Assembly: GCF_029544075.1 (NCBI RefSeq)
Contig: NZ_JAJQJH010000008.1
Location: 62,001-126,000, forward strand
DNA length: 64,000 nt
Direction of reading: 5' to 3'
Origin: Chromohalobacter canadensis
Lineage (GTDB): Bacteria; Pseudomonadota; Gammaproteobacteria; Pseudomonadales; Halomonadaceae
Position 1 is the stretch's first letter. Every line of letters begins with the position of its first letter. The notes under the pieces were generated by a model, which saw only the letters and a program-made list of their open reading frames with translations, had not been told where the DNA came from and did no database searches. This document shows positions 54,839 to 63,583 of this stretch, piece by piece. Both the position numbers and the translations under genes were made by a program.

Positions 54839-56287
54839 ATGGATCTTTCGCTACTCATCGGCGGCGAACACCGCGCCGCCCAGGACAACGCGACCTTCGA
54901 GCGTCGCAATCCATTGCATGAACATGTCGTGACGCGTGCCGCCGCAGCTTCGGTGGAAGATACCCGGCACGCCGCCGAGGCGGCGTCTCAGGCGTTTCCC
55001 GCCTGGTCGCAGACCGGCCCTGGCGAACGTCGCGCCAAGCTACTCGCCGCCGCCGACGCCATGGAAGCCCGCCAGGAAGACTTCATCGCCCGCATGGTCG
55101 ATGAAACCGGTGCTACGCCCGGCTGGGCCGGATTCAACGTCATGGTGGCCGCCAACATGCTGCGCGAGGCCGCCTCGCTGACGACTCAAGTCGGCGGCGA
55201 TGTTATCCCGTCCAATGTCCCCGACAGCCTGGCCATGGGCGTGCGTGTCCCGTGTGGCGTGGTGGTCGGCATCGCCCCGTGGAACGCGCCCATCATCCTC
55301 GGCACGCGGGCCATCGCCACACCGCTGGCGTGCGGTAACACGGTAATTCTCAAGGCCTCGGAGCAGTGCCCCGCCACCCACCACCTGATCGGCGAAGTGC
55401 TCGTCGAGGCGGGCCTGGGCGACGGCATCGTCAATGTGGTGACCAACGCACCGCCCCAAGCCGCCGAGGTGGTCGAGGCATTGATCGAGCACCCCGACGT
55501 GCGTCGCATCAACTTCACCGGTTCCACGAATGTCGGACGCATCATCGCCGAGAAAGCCGCGCACCATCTCAAGCCCGTGCTGCTGGAGCTAGGCGGCAAG
55601 GCACCGTTCGTGGTGCTCGAGGACGCTGACCTGGACGCCGCCGTGGAGGCCGCCGCCTTCGGCGCCTTCTTCAACCAAGGCCAGATCTGCATGTCCACCG
55701 AGCGGCTGATCGTCGTCGATGCCGTGGCTGATGCCTTCGTCGAGAAGCTGGCCCGTAAGGCCGAAACGCTGCGCGCCGGTGACCCACGTGAAGACGGCAA
55801 CCCTCTGGGCACACTGATCAATCGAGAGGCCGGAGAAAAGCTCAACGGCCTGCTCGATGATGCTCAGCAGCACGGTGCGCGACTAGCCTGCGGCGGCAAG
55901 GCCGAGGGCGTAATCATGCAGCCCACCGTGGTCGATGGTGTCACCGACACTATGCGCCTCTATGCCGAAGAATCGTTCGGCCCAGTCGTGGCGATGATGC
56001 GCGTCAAGGATGAAGAAGACGCCTTGCGTGTCGCCAACGACAGCGAGTACGGCCTCTCGGCGGCGGTCTTCAGCCGCGACACGGCCCGCGCCATGCGCGT
56101 CGCCCAACGTGTTGAGTCAGGCATTTGCCACATCAATGGCCCCACCGTACACGACGAGCCACAGATGCCATTCGGCGGTGTTAAATCGAGCGGCTACGGA
56201 CGCTTCGGTGGCAAGGCCGGCATCGAAGAATTCACTGAACTGCGCTGGATGACCATGCAACTTGGCCCCCGGCACTATCCCATTTAA
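54839..56287 (+). CDS. vdh: Vanillin / aromatic aldehyde dehydrogenase
   Basis: The 482-residue aldehyde dehydrogenase has Glu250 (LELGGKAPF) and nucleophile Cys284 (NQGQICMSTER), with FTGSTNVGR for NAD binding. Placed after ech, it oxidises vanillin to vanillate and 4-hydroxybenzaldehyde to 4-hydroxybenzoate; it might also take benzaldehyde from MdlC. GGGGAG precedes the ATG. The last three codons are copied in a tandem repeat just downstream. Confidence 0.92.
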   Translation: MDLSLLIGGEHRAAQDNATFERRNPLHEHVVTRAAAASVEDTRHAAEAASQAFPAWSQTGPGERRAKLLAAADAMEARQEDFIARMVDETGATPGWAGFNVMVAANMLREAASLTTQVGGDVIPSNVPDSLAMGVRVPCGVVVGIAPWNAPIILGTRAIATPLACGNTVILKASEQCPATHHLIGEVLVEAGLGDGIVNVVTNAPPQAAEVVEALIEHPDVRRINFTGSTNVGRIIAEKAAHHLKPVLLELGGKAPFVVLEDADLDAAVEAAAFGAFFNQGQICMSTERLIVVDAVADAFVEKLARKAETLRAGDPREDGNPLGTLINREAGEKLNGLLDDAQQHGARLACGGKAEGVIMQPTVVDGVTDTMRLYAEESFGPVVAMMRVKDEEDALRVANDSEYGLSAAVFSRDTARAMRVAQRVESGICHINGPTVHDEPQMPFGGVKSSGYGRFGGKAGIEEFTELRWMTMQLGPRHYPI

Positions 56288-56367
56288 CGGTCACACCACT
56301 GGCCCATTTAACGGTCACACCACTGGCCCATCTAACGGTCACACCATTGGCCCATCTAACAGCCACG
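56279..56367. repeat. 24-bp tandem repeat, 3.7 copies, overlapping the vdh stop
   Basis: Units begin at 56279, 56303 and 56327, with a partial unit at 56351. Each begins CCCATTTAAC or CCCATCTAAC, so each repeats the final Pro-Ile-stop of vdh. Units differ at one to three positions. As 24 is divisible by three, the frame leading into the next gene stays open through the array. Confidence 0.92.
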
Positions 56368-56414
56368 TCCCGAGACATCGCGTCATGGCACGCCACCTTT
56401 CCATGGAGCTCAAG

Positions 56415-57464
56415 ATGATGACAACAAAACATACGCTTGCCGGTCTCGCTCTCCTCAGCGGCATCACCCTGGCAGGCACCGGCCAGGCCCAGGACACCGT
56501 GACGTTGCGCCTGCACCATTTCGGCGCCCCGACCACCCCGGTGCAGACGCAATACCTGGAACCCTGGGCGAAACGCATCGAGGAGCAATCCGATGGCGCC
56601 ATCAAGGTCGAGATCTTCCCCGCCATGCAGCTCGGCGGGTCGGCCAACTCGCTTTATGATCAGGCCAAGGACGGCGTCGTCGACATCGCCTGGACGCTTT
56701 TGAGCTACACGCCGAACCGCTTTCCGGAATCCGAAGCCTTCGACCTGCCGTTCATGCCCACCACTGGGGAAGCTACCAGCATGGCGGCGCAAGAATTCGC
56801 CATGGAACATATGCAGGACGATTTCGAAGGCGTTCATCCTATTGCCGTCTTCGCGCACACGCCGGGGAAGATCCATACGAAAGGTGTGGCGATAGAAAGC
56901 GCTGATGACGTGCAAGGATTGACGTTACGTGCACCCTCCAAGGCCATGAATCGCTTCCTTGCCAACTTGGGAGCCCAGGTCGTGGGAATGCCTTTCCCTC
57001 AAATACCCGAAGCGATCTCGCGTGGCGTGATTGATGGCTTTTCGCTCCCCTTCGAAAGCGCTTCCGCCCTAGGCGTACTGGATGTCGCCCAGAACCACAC
57101 CTTCTTCGATGGTAAGCATGGTCTGTATACGGCGATGATGGTGCTGGCGATGAACCAGGACAAATACGAGAGCCTGTCGCCCGAGCTGCAGAAGGTCATC
57201 GACGACAACGCCGGCCTTCAGGAAGCGCAACGCATCGGACAAGTCATGGATACAGCGGAGCAAGCCGCCATCGACGATATCGCCGCAAGCGGCGAGGGTC
57301 GGATGATTCACATTGCCGAAGCCAGTCAAGAGCAGTGGAAAACGGCTGCCGACGAGACTATCCAACAATGGATAGATGACATGAACGCCGCCGGCTTCGA
57401 GGGCCAGAACCTTTACGACGACGCCGGCCAGCTCGTCGACAAGTACACCAAGCAAACGCAATAA
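56415..57464 (+). CDS. TRAP transporter solute-binding protein (DctP family), second hydroxycinnamate-type receptor
   Basis: The 349-residue protein has a signal peptide (about 1-25, ending G-Q-A-Q) and DctP fold, with LTLRAPSKAMNRFLANLGAQ at the ligand-binding arginine. It is paralogous to the receptor at 52196 and lacks its own membrane subunits. Downstream of vdh and probably cotranscribed, it likely delivers hydroxycinnamates or aromatic acids to the DctQM at 49724-51621. The ATG at 56415 follows GGAG by six bases; the frame upstream through the tandem repeat has only a TTG start and would bury the signal peptide. Confidence 0.87.
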   Translation: MMTTKHTLAGLALLSGITLAGTGQAQDTVTLRLHHFGAPTTPVQTQYLEPWAKRIEEQSDGAIKVEIFPAMQLGGSANSLYDQAKDGVVDIAWTLLSYTPNRFPESEAFDLPFMPTTGEATSMAAQEFAMEHMQDDFEGVHPIAVFAHTPGKIHTKGVAIESADDVQGLTLRAPSKAMNRFLANLGAQVVGMPFPQIPEAISRGVIDGFSLPFESASALGVLDVAQNHTFFDGKHGLYTAMMVLAMNQDKYESLSPELQKVIDDNAGLQEAQRIGQVMDTAEQAAIDDIAASGEGRMIHIAEASQEQWKTAADETIQQWIDDMNAAGFEGQNLYDDAGQLVDKYTKQTQ

Positions 57465-57801
57465 GCACTCATGCGCGGGGCGCAACGCCCCGCGCAGCGT
57501 CCTGCCTGTAGCTCCCCTCCAGCTCCCTTCCCGACCAAAGTCTAAGCTCTGTCTGAAAAATCGACGAGTGATGGCCAGACAAGGCAAAAATCGGCGAAAA
57601 AGCGGAGTTTACGCGGATTTTGAGTCGATTTTTAACGCCGTATGGGCGAGCGCAGGCATTTTTCAGACAAAGCGTAAGTATGTTCGATTGTCGTGATGCC
57701 CTAGTGTTTCTATGATGGGGTTTTCCTATCGACGATCGCTCGACCCGTCGTGATGCCGTGCCCTCGGCAACCGCTTTTGCAGCTTCTTTCAGGATCTTTT
57801 C
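57465..57801. other. Spacer between aromatic island and kdgK
   Basis: This 337-bp gap holds a GC-rich dyad just after the receptor stop (GCGGGGCG near 57475 with CGCCCCGC near 57484, a probable terminator) and the 120-bp inverted-repeat element listed separately. No gene was seen. Confidence 0.5.
57550..57669. repeat. 120-bp inverted-repeat element, MITE/REP-like
   Basis: The ends are perfect 12-bp inverted repeats, TGTCTGAAAAAT and ATTTTTCAGACA (15 of 16 when extended outward). A nested perfect pair, AAAAATCGAC (57556-57565) and GTCGATTTTT (57624-57633), lies inside. It has no coding capacity and is in an intergenic region, as expected for a dispersed miniature element. Copy number cannot be seen from one window. 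Confidence 0.6.
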
Positions 57802-58767
57802 ATGACCGACTCCACTACACCGGATATCCTGACTTTCGGTGAAGCGATGACGCTGTTCATCGCCGAAACTCCCGGCGACCTGGCCGAGGTCGAGCGCTTC
57901 CAGCGGCGCATCGCTGGCGCCGACACCAATGTCGCCATCGGTCTGGCGAGGCTTGCCTTTCACGTCGTCTGGATCAGCCGCGTCGGTGACGACGGCTTCG
58001 GCCGTTTCATCCGCCGTACGCTCGAAGGCGAAGGTCTCGACTGCCGCTACCTGAGAACCGATGCCGAGCATCCCACTGGCCTGGTCTTCAAGGAACGCGC
58101 CGAACACGGCGAGGATCCCAAAGTGGCCTATTACCGGCGCGGCAGTGCCGCCAGCCATTTGGGTGTGGCCGACGTGCACGATCTCGACTTCCAAGGGGTG
58201 CGCCACCTACACGCCACCGGCTTACCCCCCGCGCTCTCAGCGAGCACGCGCGAACTCGCCTTCCATATGCTAGAACGCGCTCGCAAGGCCGGTCTCACGA
58301 TCAGCTTCGATCCCAATCTGCGGCCCTCGCTGTGGAACAGCGAAGCCGAGATGCGCGAGACCCTAAACGCGTTGGCCGCACACGCCGACTGGGTGCTACC
58401 AGGGCTCGCTGAGGGCCAGCGCCTGACTGGCCTCGATAACGCGCACGACATCGCCGGCTATTATCTCGATCAAGGCGCCACTGGTGTCATCATCAAACTC
58501 GGTCCAGAAGGCAGCTACGTGCGCACGGCAAACGATGCCGGCATGGTGAAGGGTGTGGCCGTCTCCCGTGTCGTCGATACCGTGGGGGCCGGCGACGGCT
58601 TCGCGGTGGGCGTGATCAGTGCCTTGCTCGATGGGTGCACGCTGCGCCAGGCGGCGCATCGCGGCAACCTCATCGGCGCCGAACAGGTCCAGGTCACTGG
58701 CGACATGGAAGGCCTGCCACACCGGGCCCGGCTGCGTGACCTGGAAGCCGCACACCCACTGGTGTGA
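57802..58767 (+). CDS. kdgK: 2-keto-3-deoxygluconate kinase, PfkB family
   Basis: The 321-residue protein is a PfkB/ribokinase-fold sugar kinase, with the N-terminal FGEAMTLF and GADTNVAIGLARL segments and the C-terminal signature DTVGAGDGFAVG, whose Asp is the catalytic base. The pattern fits KdgK, which phosphorylates 2-keto-3-deoxygluconate for the Entner-Doudoroff route. The next gene, a 2-ketoacid reductase, supports sugar-acid use. Another PfkB substrate cannot be ruled out. Confidence 0.82.
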   Translation: MTDSTTPDILTFGEAMTLFIAETPGDLAEVERFQRRIAGADTNVAIGLARLAFHVVWISRVGDDGFGRFIRRTLEGEGLDCRYLRTDAEHPTGLVFKERAEHGEDPKVAYYRRGSAASHLGVADVHDLDFQGVRHLHATGLPPALSASTRELAFHMLERARKAGLTISFDPNLRPSLWNSEAEMRETLNALAAHADWVLPGLAEGQRLTGLDNAHDIAGYYLDQGATGVIIKLGPEGSYVRTANDAGMVKGVAVSRVVDTVGAGDGFAVGVISALLDGCTLRQAAHRGNLIGAEQVQVTGDMEGLPHRARLRDLEAAHPLV

Positions 58768-58807
58768 CGTCACACTTTCATGCTTCCCCCATTACCAGGA
58801 GCTCCGC

Positions 58808-59785
58808 ATGACCAAGCGCATCCTCGCCTTCGGGCGACTCAAGTCCCATCACCTCGAACAACTGCGCACACACTTCCACGTCGATTATTTTGACCATCTG
58901 GAAAGCGCCGACGACCCCGCGTTTCGTGAAGCGCTGAGCGAAGCGCACGGCCTGCTGGGCGCCAGCCTGCCGGTCACCTCCGAGCTGCTCGACAAAGCCC
59001 CGCACCTGGAAGCCATTTCGAGCATCTCGGTGGGGGTCGACAACTATCCCGTAGACGAGCTGACCCGGCGCAACATCTTGCTCTGCCACACCCCGGACGT
59101 GCTCACCGAAACCACCGCGGACACCGGCTTCCTGCTGATCATGGCCAGCGCCCGTCGCGCGGTGGAACTCGCCAACATGGTCAAGCAAGGCCAGTGGACA
59201 AGTAGTATCGGCGAGCCTCACTTCGGCACCGACATCCACGGCAAAACGCTGGGTATGATCGGCTTCGGGCGCATCGGCCAGGCTATCGCGCGTCGCGGCG
59301 CCCTGGGCTTCGGCATGCAGGTGCTCTACACCCATGCTTCGCCCAAGCCGGCCCTGGAAGCGGAACTCGGCGCCACGCACTGCGAATTCGATGCCTTGCT
59401 CGAGCAGTCCGACTTCGTCTGCGTCAACGTGCCCCTGACCGCCGAGACCACCGGCTTGATCGACGCGGACGTGCTCAAGCGCATGAAGTCCTCGGCGATT
59501 CTGATCAATATCGCGCGTGGCAAGGTGGTCGACGAGGAGGCCCTGATCGAGGCGCTCTCCAGCGGCGAGATCCACGCTGCGGGGCTGGATGTCTTCGCTC
59601 AGGAACCGCTGCCCGGCGACTCGCCGCTCACGCGGATGGACAACGTCGTGACCCTGCCGCACATCGGCTCGGCGACGCATGAAACGCGCGAGGCCATGGC
59701 CCAGCGCGCCGTTGACAACGTCATCGCCGCCCTCGAAGGCCAGCAACCGCCTAGCCCCTACAACGACGTCACACCGCGCGGCTGA
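58808..59785 (+). CDS. D-2-hydroxyacid dehydrogenase (2-ketogluconate/glyoxylate/hydroxypyruvate reductase)
   Basis: The 325-residue protein has the NAD(P) motif GMIGFGRIGQAIARR (about 148-162) and the catalytic Arg/Glu/His set in NIARGKVVDEEAL, DVFAQEP and LPHIGSAT. This is the GhrB/TkrA group, which reduces 2-ketogluconate, glyoxylate or hydroxypyruvate. It follows kdgK by 40 bp, probably in one operon. Frame extension upstream overlaps kdgK; the ATG at 58808 follows AGGAG. Confidence 0.85.
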   Translation: MTKRILAFGRLKSHHLEQLRTHFHVDYFDHLESADDPAFREALSEAHGLLGASLPVTSELLDKAPHLEAISSISVGVDNYPVDELTRRNILLCHTPDVLTETTADTGFLLIMASARRAVELANMVKQGQWTSSIGEPHFGTDIHGKTLGMIGFGRIGQAIARRGALGFGMQVLYTHASPKPALEAELGATHCEFDALLEQSDFVCVNVPLTAETTGLIDADVLKRMKSSAILINIARGKVVDEEALIEALSSGEIHAAGLDVFAQEPLPGDSPLTRMDNVVTLPHIGSATHETREAMAQRAVDNVIAALEGQQPPSPYNDVTPRG

Positions 59786-59820
59786 CGTCTCCCATACTCC
59801 GTACGCGCCACCTCCCTTCA

Positions 59821-59853
59821 CGCCTGCTCCTCTCGGGGCAGGCGTTTTCGTTT
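59821..59853 (+). terminator. Rho-independent terminator after the kdgK operon
   Basis: CGCCTGCTCC (59821-59830) pairs with GGGGCAGGCG (59835-59844), one G-T pair included, with a TCTC loop and TTTTCGTTT after the stem. Confidence 0.85.
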
Positions 59854-59951
59854 CATGACACGCATGCTTGAAACCTAGTGTCCCGCCCCCAGTCAGTGCT
59901 CACTGACAGCGGCCCCCTAACGCCGCGCATTTTCCAAATCGGGAGCTACTC

Positions 59952-60710
59952 ATGTCCTCCAGCATTGCCCTCATCACCGGCGCCGGCCGGGGCCTCGGCC
60001 GTAGCATGGCGTTGCACCTCGCCGCCGCTGGCGTCGGCATCATCGGCACTTACCGCAGTCACCGCGACGACGCTCTAGCGGTCGCGCGCGAAATCGAGGC
60101 CGCCGGCGGTACGGCGGCGATGCTCAAACTCGACATCGGCGATAGCACCGCCTTCGCCGAGTTCAAGGACAACGTGGCGGACACGCTGGAAGACACCTTC
60201 GGCCGCACGGAGCTAGACGCCGTGGTCCACAACGCCGGCGAAGGCATTCTCGCGCCCTACGAAGAGACAACCGAAGATGACCTCGACGCCCTCTATCGCA
60301 CCCACTTCAAGGGACCCTTCCTGCTCAGCCAAGCCCTTCTGCCAATGATCGCCCGGGGCGGACGCATTCTAAACGTCTCCACCGCCGCCACGCGCTTCGT
60401 GCTGGACAATCACTGCGCCTATTCGGCGATGAAGAGCGCACTGGAGGTGACCACGCGTTACATGGCCAAGGAACTCGGCGAGCGCCGGATCACGGTCAAC
60501 GCCATCGCCCCCGGCGCCGTCGAAACCGACTTCGCCGGCGGCGCGGTGCGCGACGACCCGGACCTCAACGCGCATTTTCGCTCGATCACACCTCTGGGAC
60601 GCACCGCCAAGCCAGATGACATCGGCGCCGCCGTCGCGAGCCTGTTATCAAGCGATTTCGGCTGGCTCAACGGCGAACGCATCGAACTGACCGGCGGACA
60701 ATCGCTTTGA
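59952..60710 (+). CDS. Short-chain dehydrogenase/reductase
   Basis: The 252-residue SDR has the cofactor motif TGAGRGLG (residues 9-16), NAG, a catalytic serine in LNVSTAA and the Y-S-A-M-K tetrad pair (near residues 157-161). The TYRSHR end of beta strand 2 suggests NADP. It looks like a 3-oxoacyl-ACP reductase-type enzyme or sugar dehydrogenase; the substrate is unknown. It stands alone after a terminator. Confidence 0.83.
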   Translation: MSSSIALITGAGRGLGRSMALHLAAAGVGIIGTYRSHRDDALAVAREIEAAGGTAAMLKLDIGDSTAFAEFKDNVADTLEDTFGRTELDAVVHNAGEGILAPYEETTEDDLDALYRTHFKGPFLLSQALLPMIARGGRILNVSTAATRFVLDNHCAYSAMKSALEVTTRYMAKELGERRITVNAIAPGAVETDFAGGAVRDDPDLNAHFRSITPLGRTAKPDDIGAAVASLLSSDFGWLNGERIELTGGQSL

Positions 60711-60872
60711 ACGTCTCCCCGGCCTTGCCATCACGGCCGGGGGCAACTAAAGTTCTAGGTAGCGTTTAAAAACACCGTTCGCAAACTTGGCATGTTTTTT
60801 CAAGACTGGGTGTCACCTGCCGATATTTGGGACAATGAACGGTTTCATCCACTACGCCCTCGAGGCTCCACC

Positions 60873-61550
60873 ATGTCTCATCCGCTGTGCCTGCTATTCG
60901 ACTGCGATGGCACTCTGGTCGATAGCGAACCCCTTCTCGCCGATGTCATGGCCGATGTCCTGACCCGTGCCGGGTTACCCTTCGCCGCGTCCCAATACAT
61001 GGAAGAGTTTCGAGGCGTCAGATTCGCCAACATCGTCGCCGAGCTGGAGCGCCGTTTCGGCGCTCTGAATGACGCCACTCGAGATGCCGCCGAGGCGGAG
61101 ATGCGCCACACTATGCAGACGCGCATGAGCACCGAGTTGAAGCCGATTCCGGGGATCCGCGAGGCGCTCGACCGACTCACCGAGCATCCACGCTGCGTGG
61201 CCTCCAACGGCCCAGAGCACAAGATTCGCCGCGCCCTCGACAGCACGGGCCTGCGCGCCTATTTCGGGGACCGCCTCTACAGCGGCTACACCATCGAGCG
61301 CTGGAAGCCCGATCCCGAGCTGTTCTTGCATGCCGCACGCGCGATGGGTGTCACACCTGAACGCTGCGTGGTCATCGACGACGCCGATGTGGGCGTCACG
61401 GCCGGTCTGGCGGCGGGGATGCGCACGATCCACATCAACCGCTTCCCCGAACGCGAGACCACGCCCGAGGGCGCCATCGCCTTGCACCACATGCGCGATC
61501 TACCCAGCGCCGTGGCACGATTGGAACAGGTGGAAGCCGTGCTCCACTGA
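60873..61550 (+). CDS. HAD-superfamily phosphatase (subfamily IA)
   Basis: The 225-residue protein has motif I FDCDGTLVDSE (about 8-18), a motif II-type SNGPEHKIR serine near 110, and motif IV DDADVG near 170. It resembles YieH/6-phosphogluconate phosphatase and beta-phosphoglucomutase-like hydrolases. The ATG at 60873 follows GAGG; an upstream ATG at 60792 would put unrelated residues before the conserved start. Confidence 0.85.
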   Translation: MSHPLCLLFDCDGTLVDSEPLLADVMADVLTRAGLPFAASQYMEEFRGVRFANIVAELERRFGALNDATRDAAEAEMRHTMQTRMSTELKPIPGIREALDRLTEHPRCVASNGPEHKIRRALDSTGLRAYFGDRLYSGYTIERWKPDPELFLHAARAMGVTPERCVVIDDADVGVTAGLAAGMRTIHINRFPERETTPEGAIALHHMRDLPSAVARLEQVEAVLH

Positions 61551-61641
61551 CTCCACTGGATAGCGTCGACCGATATCGTGCCCACCAATATGGCGCGTTA
61601 TCATGGACGCCTCGCGATACATCTTACCCAGGGAGGCGCGC

Positions 61642-62016
61642 ATGGCATCGCTTCAGGACCAGTTACGCGGACGGGTATATTCCACCGAACATGGCGAAGT
61701 CTGCCCCGAGTGCCGGGCGCCACTCGCCGAGTGTCGCTGTGCCGAATCGGCGGAGGAAGAACGCCTGGCGAATCTCGACGGCACCGTCCGCCTGCGCCGG
61801 GAGACCAAGGGCCGCAAGGGCAAAGGCGTGACCCTGGTCGAGGGCGTACCGCTCAAGGCCGACGCGCTCAAGCCCCTGGCCAAGGCGCTCAAGCAACGTT
61901 GTGGTACCGGCGGCGCCATCAAGGATGGCATCATCGAGATCCAAGGCGATCAGCGCGAAACGCTCAAGGCTGAGCTGGAAGCGCGCGGCTATCGCGTCAA
62001 ATTGGCGGGCGGTTGA
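61642..62016 (+). CDS. yciH: SUI1/eIF1-like translation factor YciH
   Basis: The 124-residue protein has a short N-terminal part with a C-P-E-C-x8-C-x-C cysteine cluster (about residues 21-33) and a C-terminal SUI1 domain with RRETKGRKGKGVTLVEG, CGTGGAIKDG and IEIQGDQRETLKAEL. It is a bacterial relative of eIF1. GGGAGG before 61642 supports this start over the ATG at 61603. Confidence 0.9.
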   Translation: MASLQDQLRGRVYSTEHGEVCPECRAPLAECRCAESAEEERLANLDGTVRLRRETKGRKGKGVTLVEGVPLKADALKPLAKALKQRCGTGGAIKDGIIEIQGDQRETLKAELEARGYRVKLAGG

Positions 62017-62058
62017 AGAACGTGCCGTCGACTGCTTTCCCTGTGCGAGGAGGCCCTC

Positions 62059-62466
62059 ATGTCCTTGCCTAACGTATCGCGTGGCCTGCATGCCGTATTC
62101 ACCGGTTTGTTGCTGCTTGGCCTGGTGGGCTGCGCCAGTGGCCCTGATTTCAACACGCTCGAGGCCCGAGTCGTCTTCTCTCAACCGCCCGAGCTGTCGG
62201 ACGATGCCATCCTCGATGTCACGCTGAAGGATAGCGACGACAACGCCACCGTGGCGGAAAGCCGCTATACGCACATCGACACCGCCGCGACCGAGGTCAC
62301 GCTGCAATACGACCAGGGCGCCATCGAGGCGGCGCACAGATACTTTTTGCAAGCTGAAGTGCGCGATCAAGGGCGGCTGACGCATCTAAACCGCGAGCGC
62401 ATTGAAGTCTTCAACGGTGAGACCGGTACCACACCGACCGTAACGCTGGAGCCCGCGTCACCTTAG
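62059..62466 (+). CDS. YbaY-family lipoprotein
   Basis: The 135-residue protein has a lipoprotein signal with lipobox LVGC (cysteine at residue 26), then a small beta-rich domain with TLEARVVFSQPPELSDDAILDV, typical of the YbaY/META-like lipoproteins. It should be anchored in the outer membrane; its role is not known. GAGGAGG lies upstream. Confidence 0.78.
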   Translation: MSLPNVSRGLHAVFTGLLLLGLVGCASGPDFNTLEARVVFSQPPELSDDAILDVTLKDSDDNATVAESRYTHIDTAATEVTLQYDQGAIEAAHRYFLQAEVRDQGRLTHLNRERIEVFNGETGTTPTVTLEPASP

Positions 62467-62484
62467 TTGGTAGCGGAAGTGGGT

Positions 62485-62529
62485 GAAGTGGGTAGAGCGA
62501 AAGTGGGTAGAGCGGAAGTGCGTGGAACG
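62485..62529. repeat. Degenerate 15-bp tandem repeat
   Basis: Three units (62485, 62500, 62515) of the form [GA]AAGTG-GGTAGAGCG follow each other in the gap between the lipoprotein and sirtuin genes. The third has three changes. No function is evident. Confidence 0.7.
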
Positions 62530-62553
62530 GACGCGCCGCGATATACGGCGCGG

Positions 62554-63435
62554 CTAAGTGCTGGCCGCCGGGGTCTGGGACGTCACCTCATCGGCAGGCG
62601 GCGCAACTGTCAGGTGACGCAGCGCGGCATCCAGCGTCTCGCCTACCGACGCTTCCACCTTGAGGCTGAACAGCGCGTCGGCGCGCGTACGCCCCATGTT
62701 GATGCAGGCCATCGGCTTGCCCAACTCCGCCGCCCGCCGTGCGAAGCGATAGCCCGAATAGACCATCAGCGACGAGCCCACCACCAGCACCGCATCGGCG
62801 CGTTCAAGCGCGGCGAATGCCGCGTCCACGCGAGGGCGTGGCACGCTGTCGCCGAAGAACACCACATCGGGCTTGAAGATACCGTCACCGCAACGCGCAC
62901 AGGACAACAACGAGAAATCGCTGAAGTCATCATGCGCCAAGTCGGCATCGCCATCCGGTCCGACACTCGCCTCCAGGCCAGTCCAATGGGGATTGAGACG
63001 CGTCAGGGCGGCGTGCACGGCATGGCGCATCTGGATCGCTCCGCAGTGCATGCAGCGCACCACGTCGGCCTGGCCGTGCAGGTCAATCACGCGCCGCGAG
63101 CCGGCACGCTGGTGAAGCCCATCGACATTCTGGGTCACCAACTGCTCGAGGCGTCCGGCACGCTCTAACGCGGCCAGCGCGTAATGCCCACGCCCCGGAC
63201 GCGCTTCGGAGAGCGCCTGGAATCCCACCAGGCTACGCGCCCAGTAGCGGCGACGCGCAGTATCGCTGTGCATGAATGTTTGATGCGTCATCGGCGGCGA
63301 GCGTTTCCAGGCGCCCTGCTCATCACGATAGTCAGGGATGCCGCTATCGGTACTCATCCCGGCGCCAGTGAGCACGAACAACCGCGAATGACGAGAAAGA
63401 AAGGTCGCCAAAGATGACACTGAGGAACCGGACAT
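62554..63435 (-). CDS. cobB: NAD-dependent protein deacylase, Sir2 family
   Basis: The 293-residue protein has the sirtuin NAD motifs GAGMSTDSGIPDYRDEQG (about 24-41) and TQNVDGLHQRAGS, the catalytic histidine in IDLHG near 142, four zinc cysteines (CMHC and CARC), and VVGSSLMVYSG. It removes acetyl or related groups from lysines. The ATG at 63435 follows GGGAGA; the frame is open back to 63516 without a good ribosome site. Confidence 0.88.
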   Translation of the reverse strand: MSGSSVSSLATFLSRHSRLFVLTGAGMSTDSGIPDYRDEQGAWKRSPPMTHQTFMHSDTARRRYWARSLVGFQALSEARPGRGHYALAALERAGRLEQLVTQNVDGLHQRAGSRRVIDLHGQADVVRCMHCGAIQMRHAVHAALTRLNPHWTGLEASVGPDGDADLAHDDFSDFSLLSCARCGDGIFKPDVVFFGDSVPRPRVDAAFAALERADAVLVVGSSLMVYSGYRFARRAAELGKPMACINMGRTRADALFSLKVEASVGETLDAALRHLTVAPPADEVTSQTPAAST

Positions 63436-63583
63436 TGTGATCTCCCGGGCAAAGCCGATCGCCCATGATACAACCGGCGTACCGCGTCGCGACAAGCGTC
63501 CATCACGCGTCGGCATCGCTGTTCCTCGGCAAGCTAGCTAGAATGAGCGTTCATGTAACACGTTCTCGACCAGGATGACCGTA

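Noticed and set aside
56262-56414. N-terminal extension of the receptor at 56415 with repeated G-H-T-T-G-P-F-N units
   Set aside because: The only upstream start is a TTG inside vdh. The extension would place 51 residues before the signal peptide. The repeat is better read as non-coding DNA that happens to keep the frame open.
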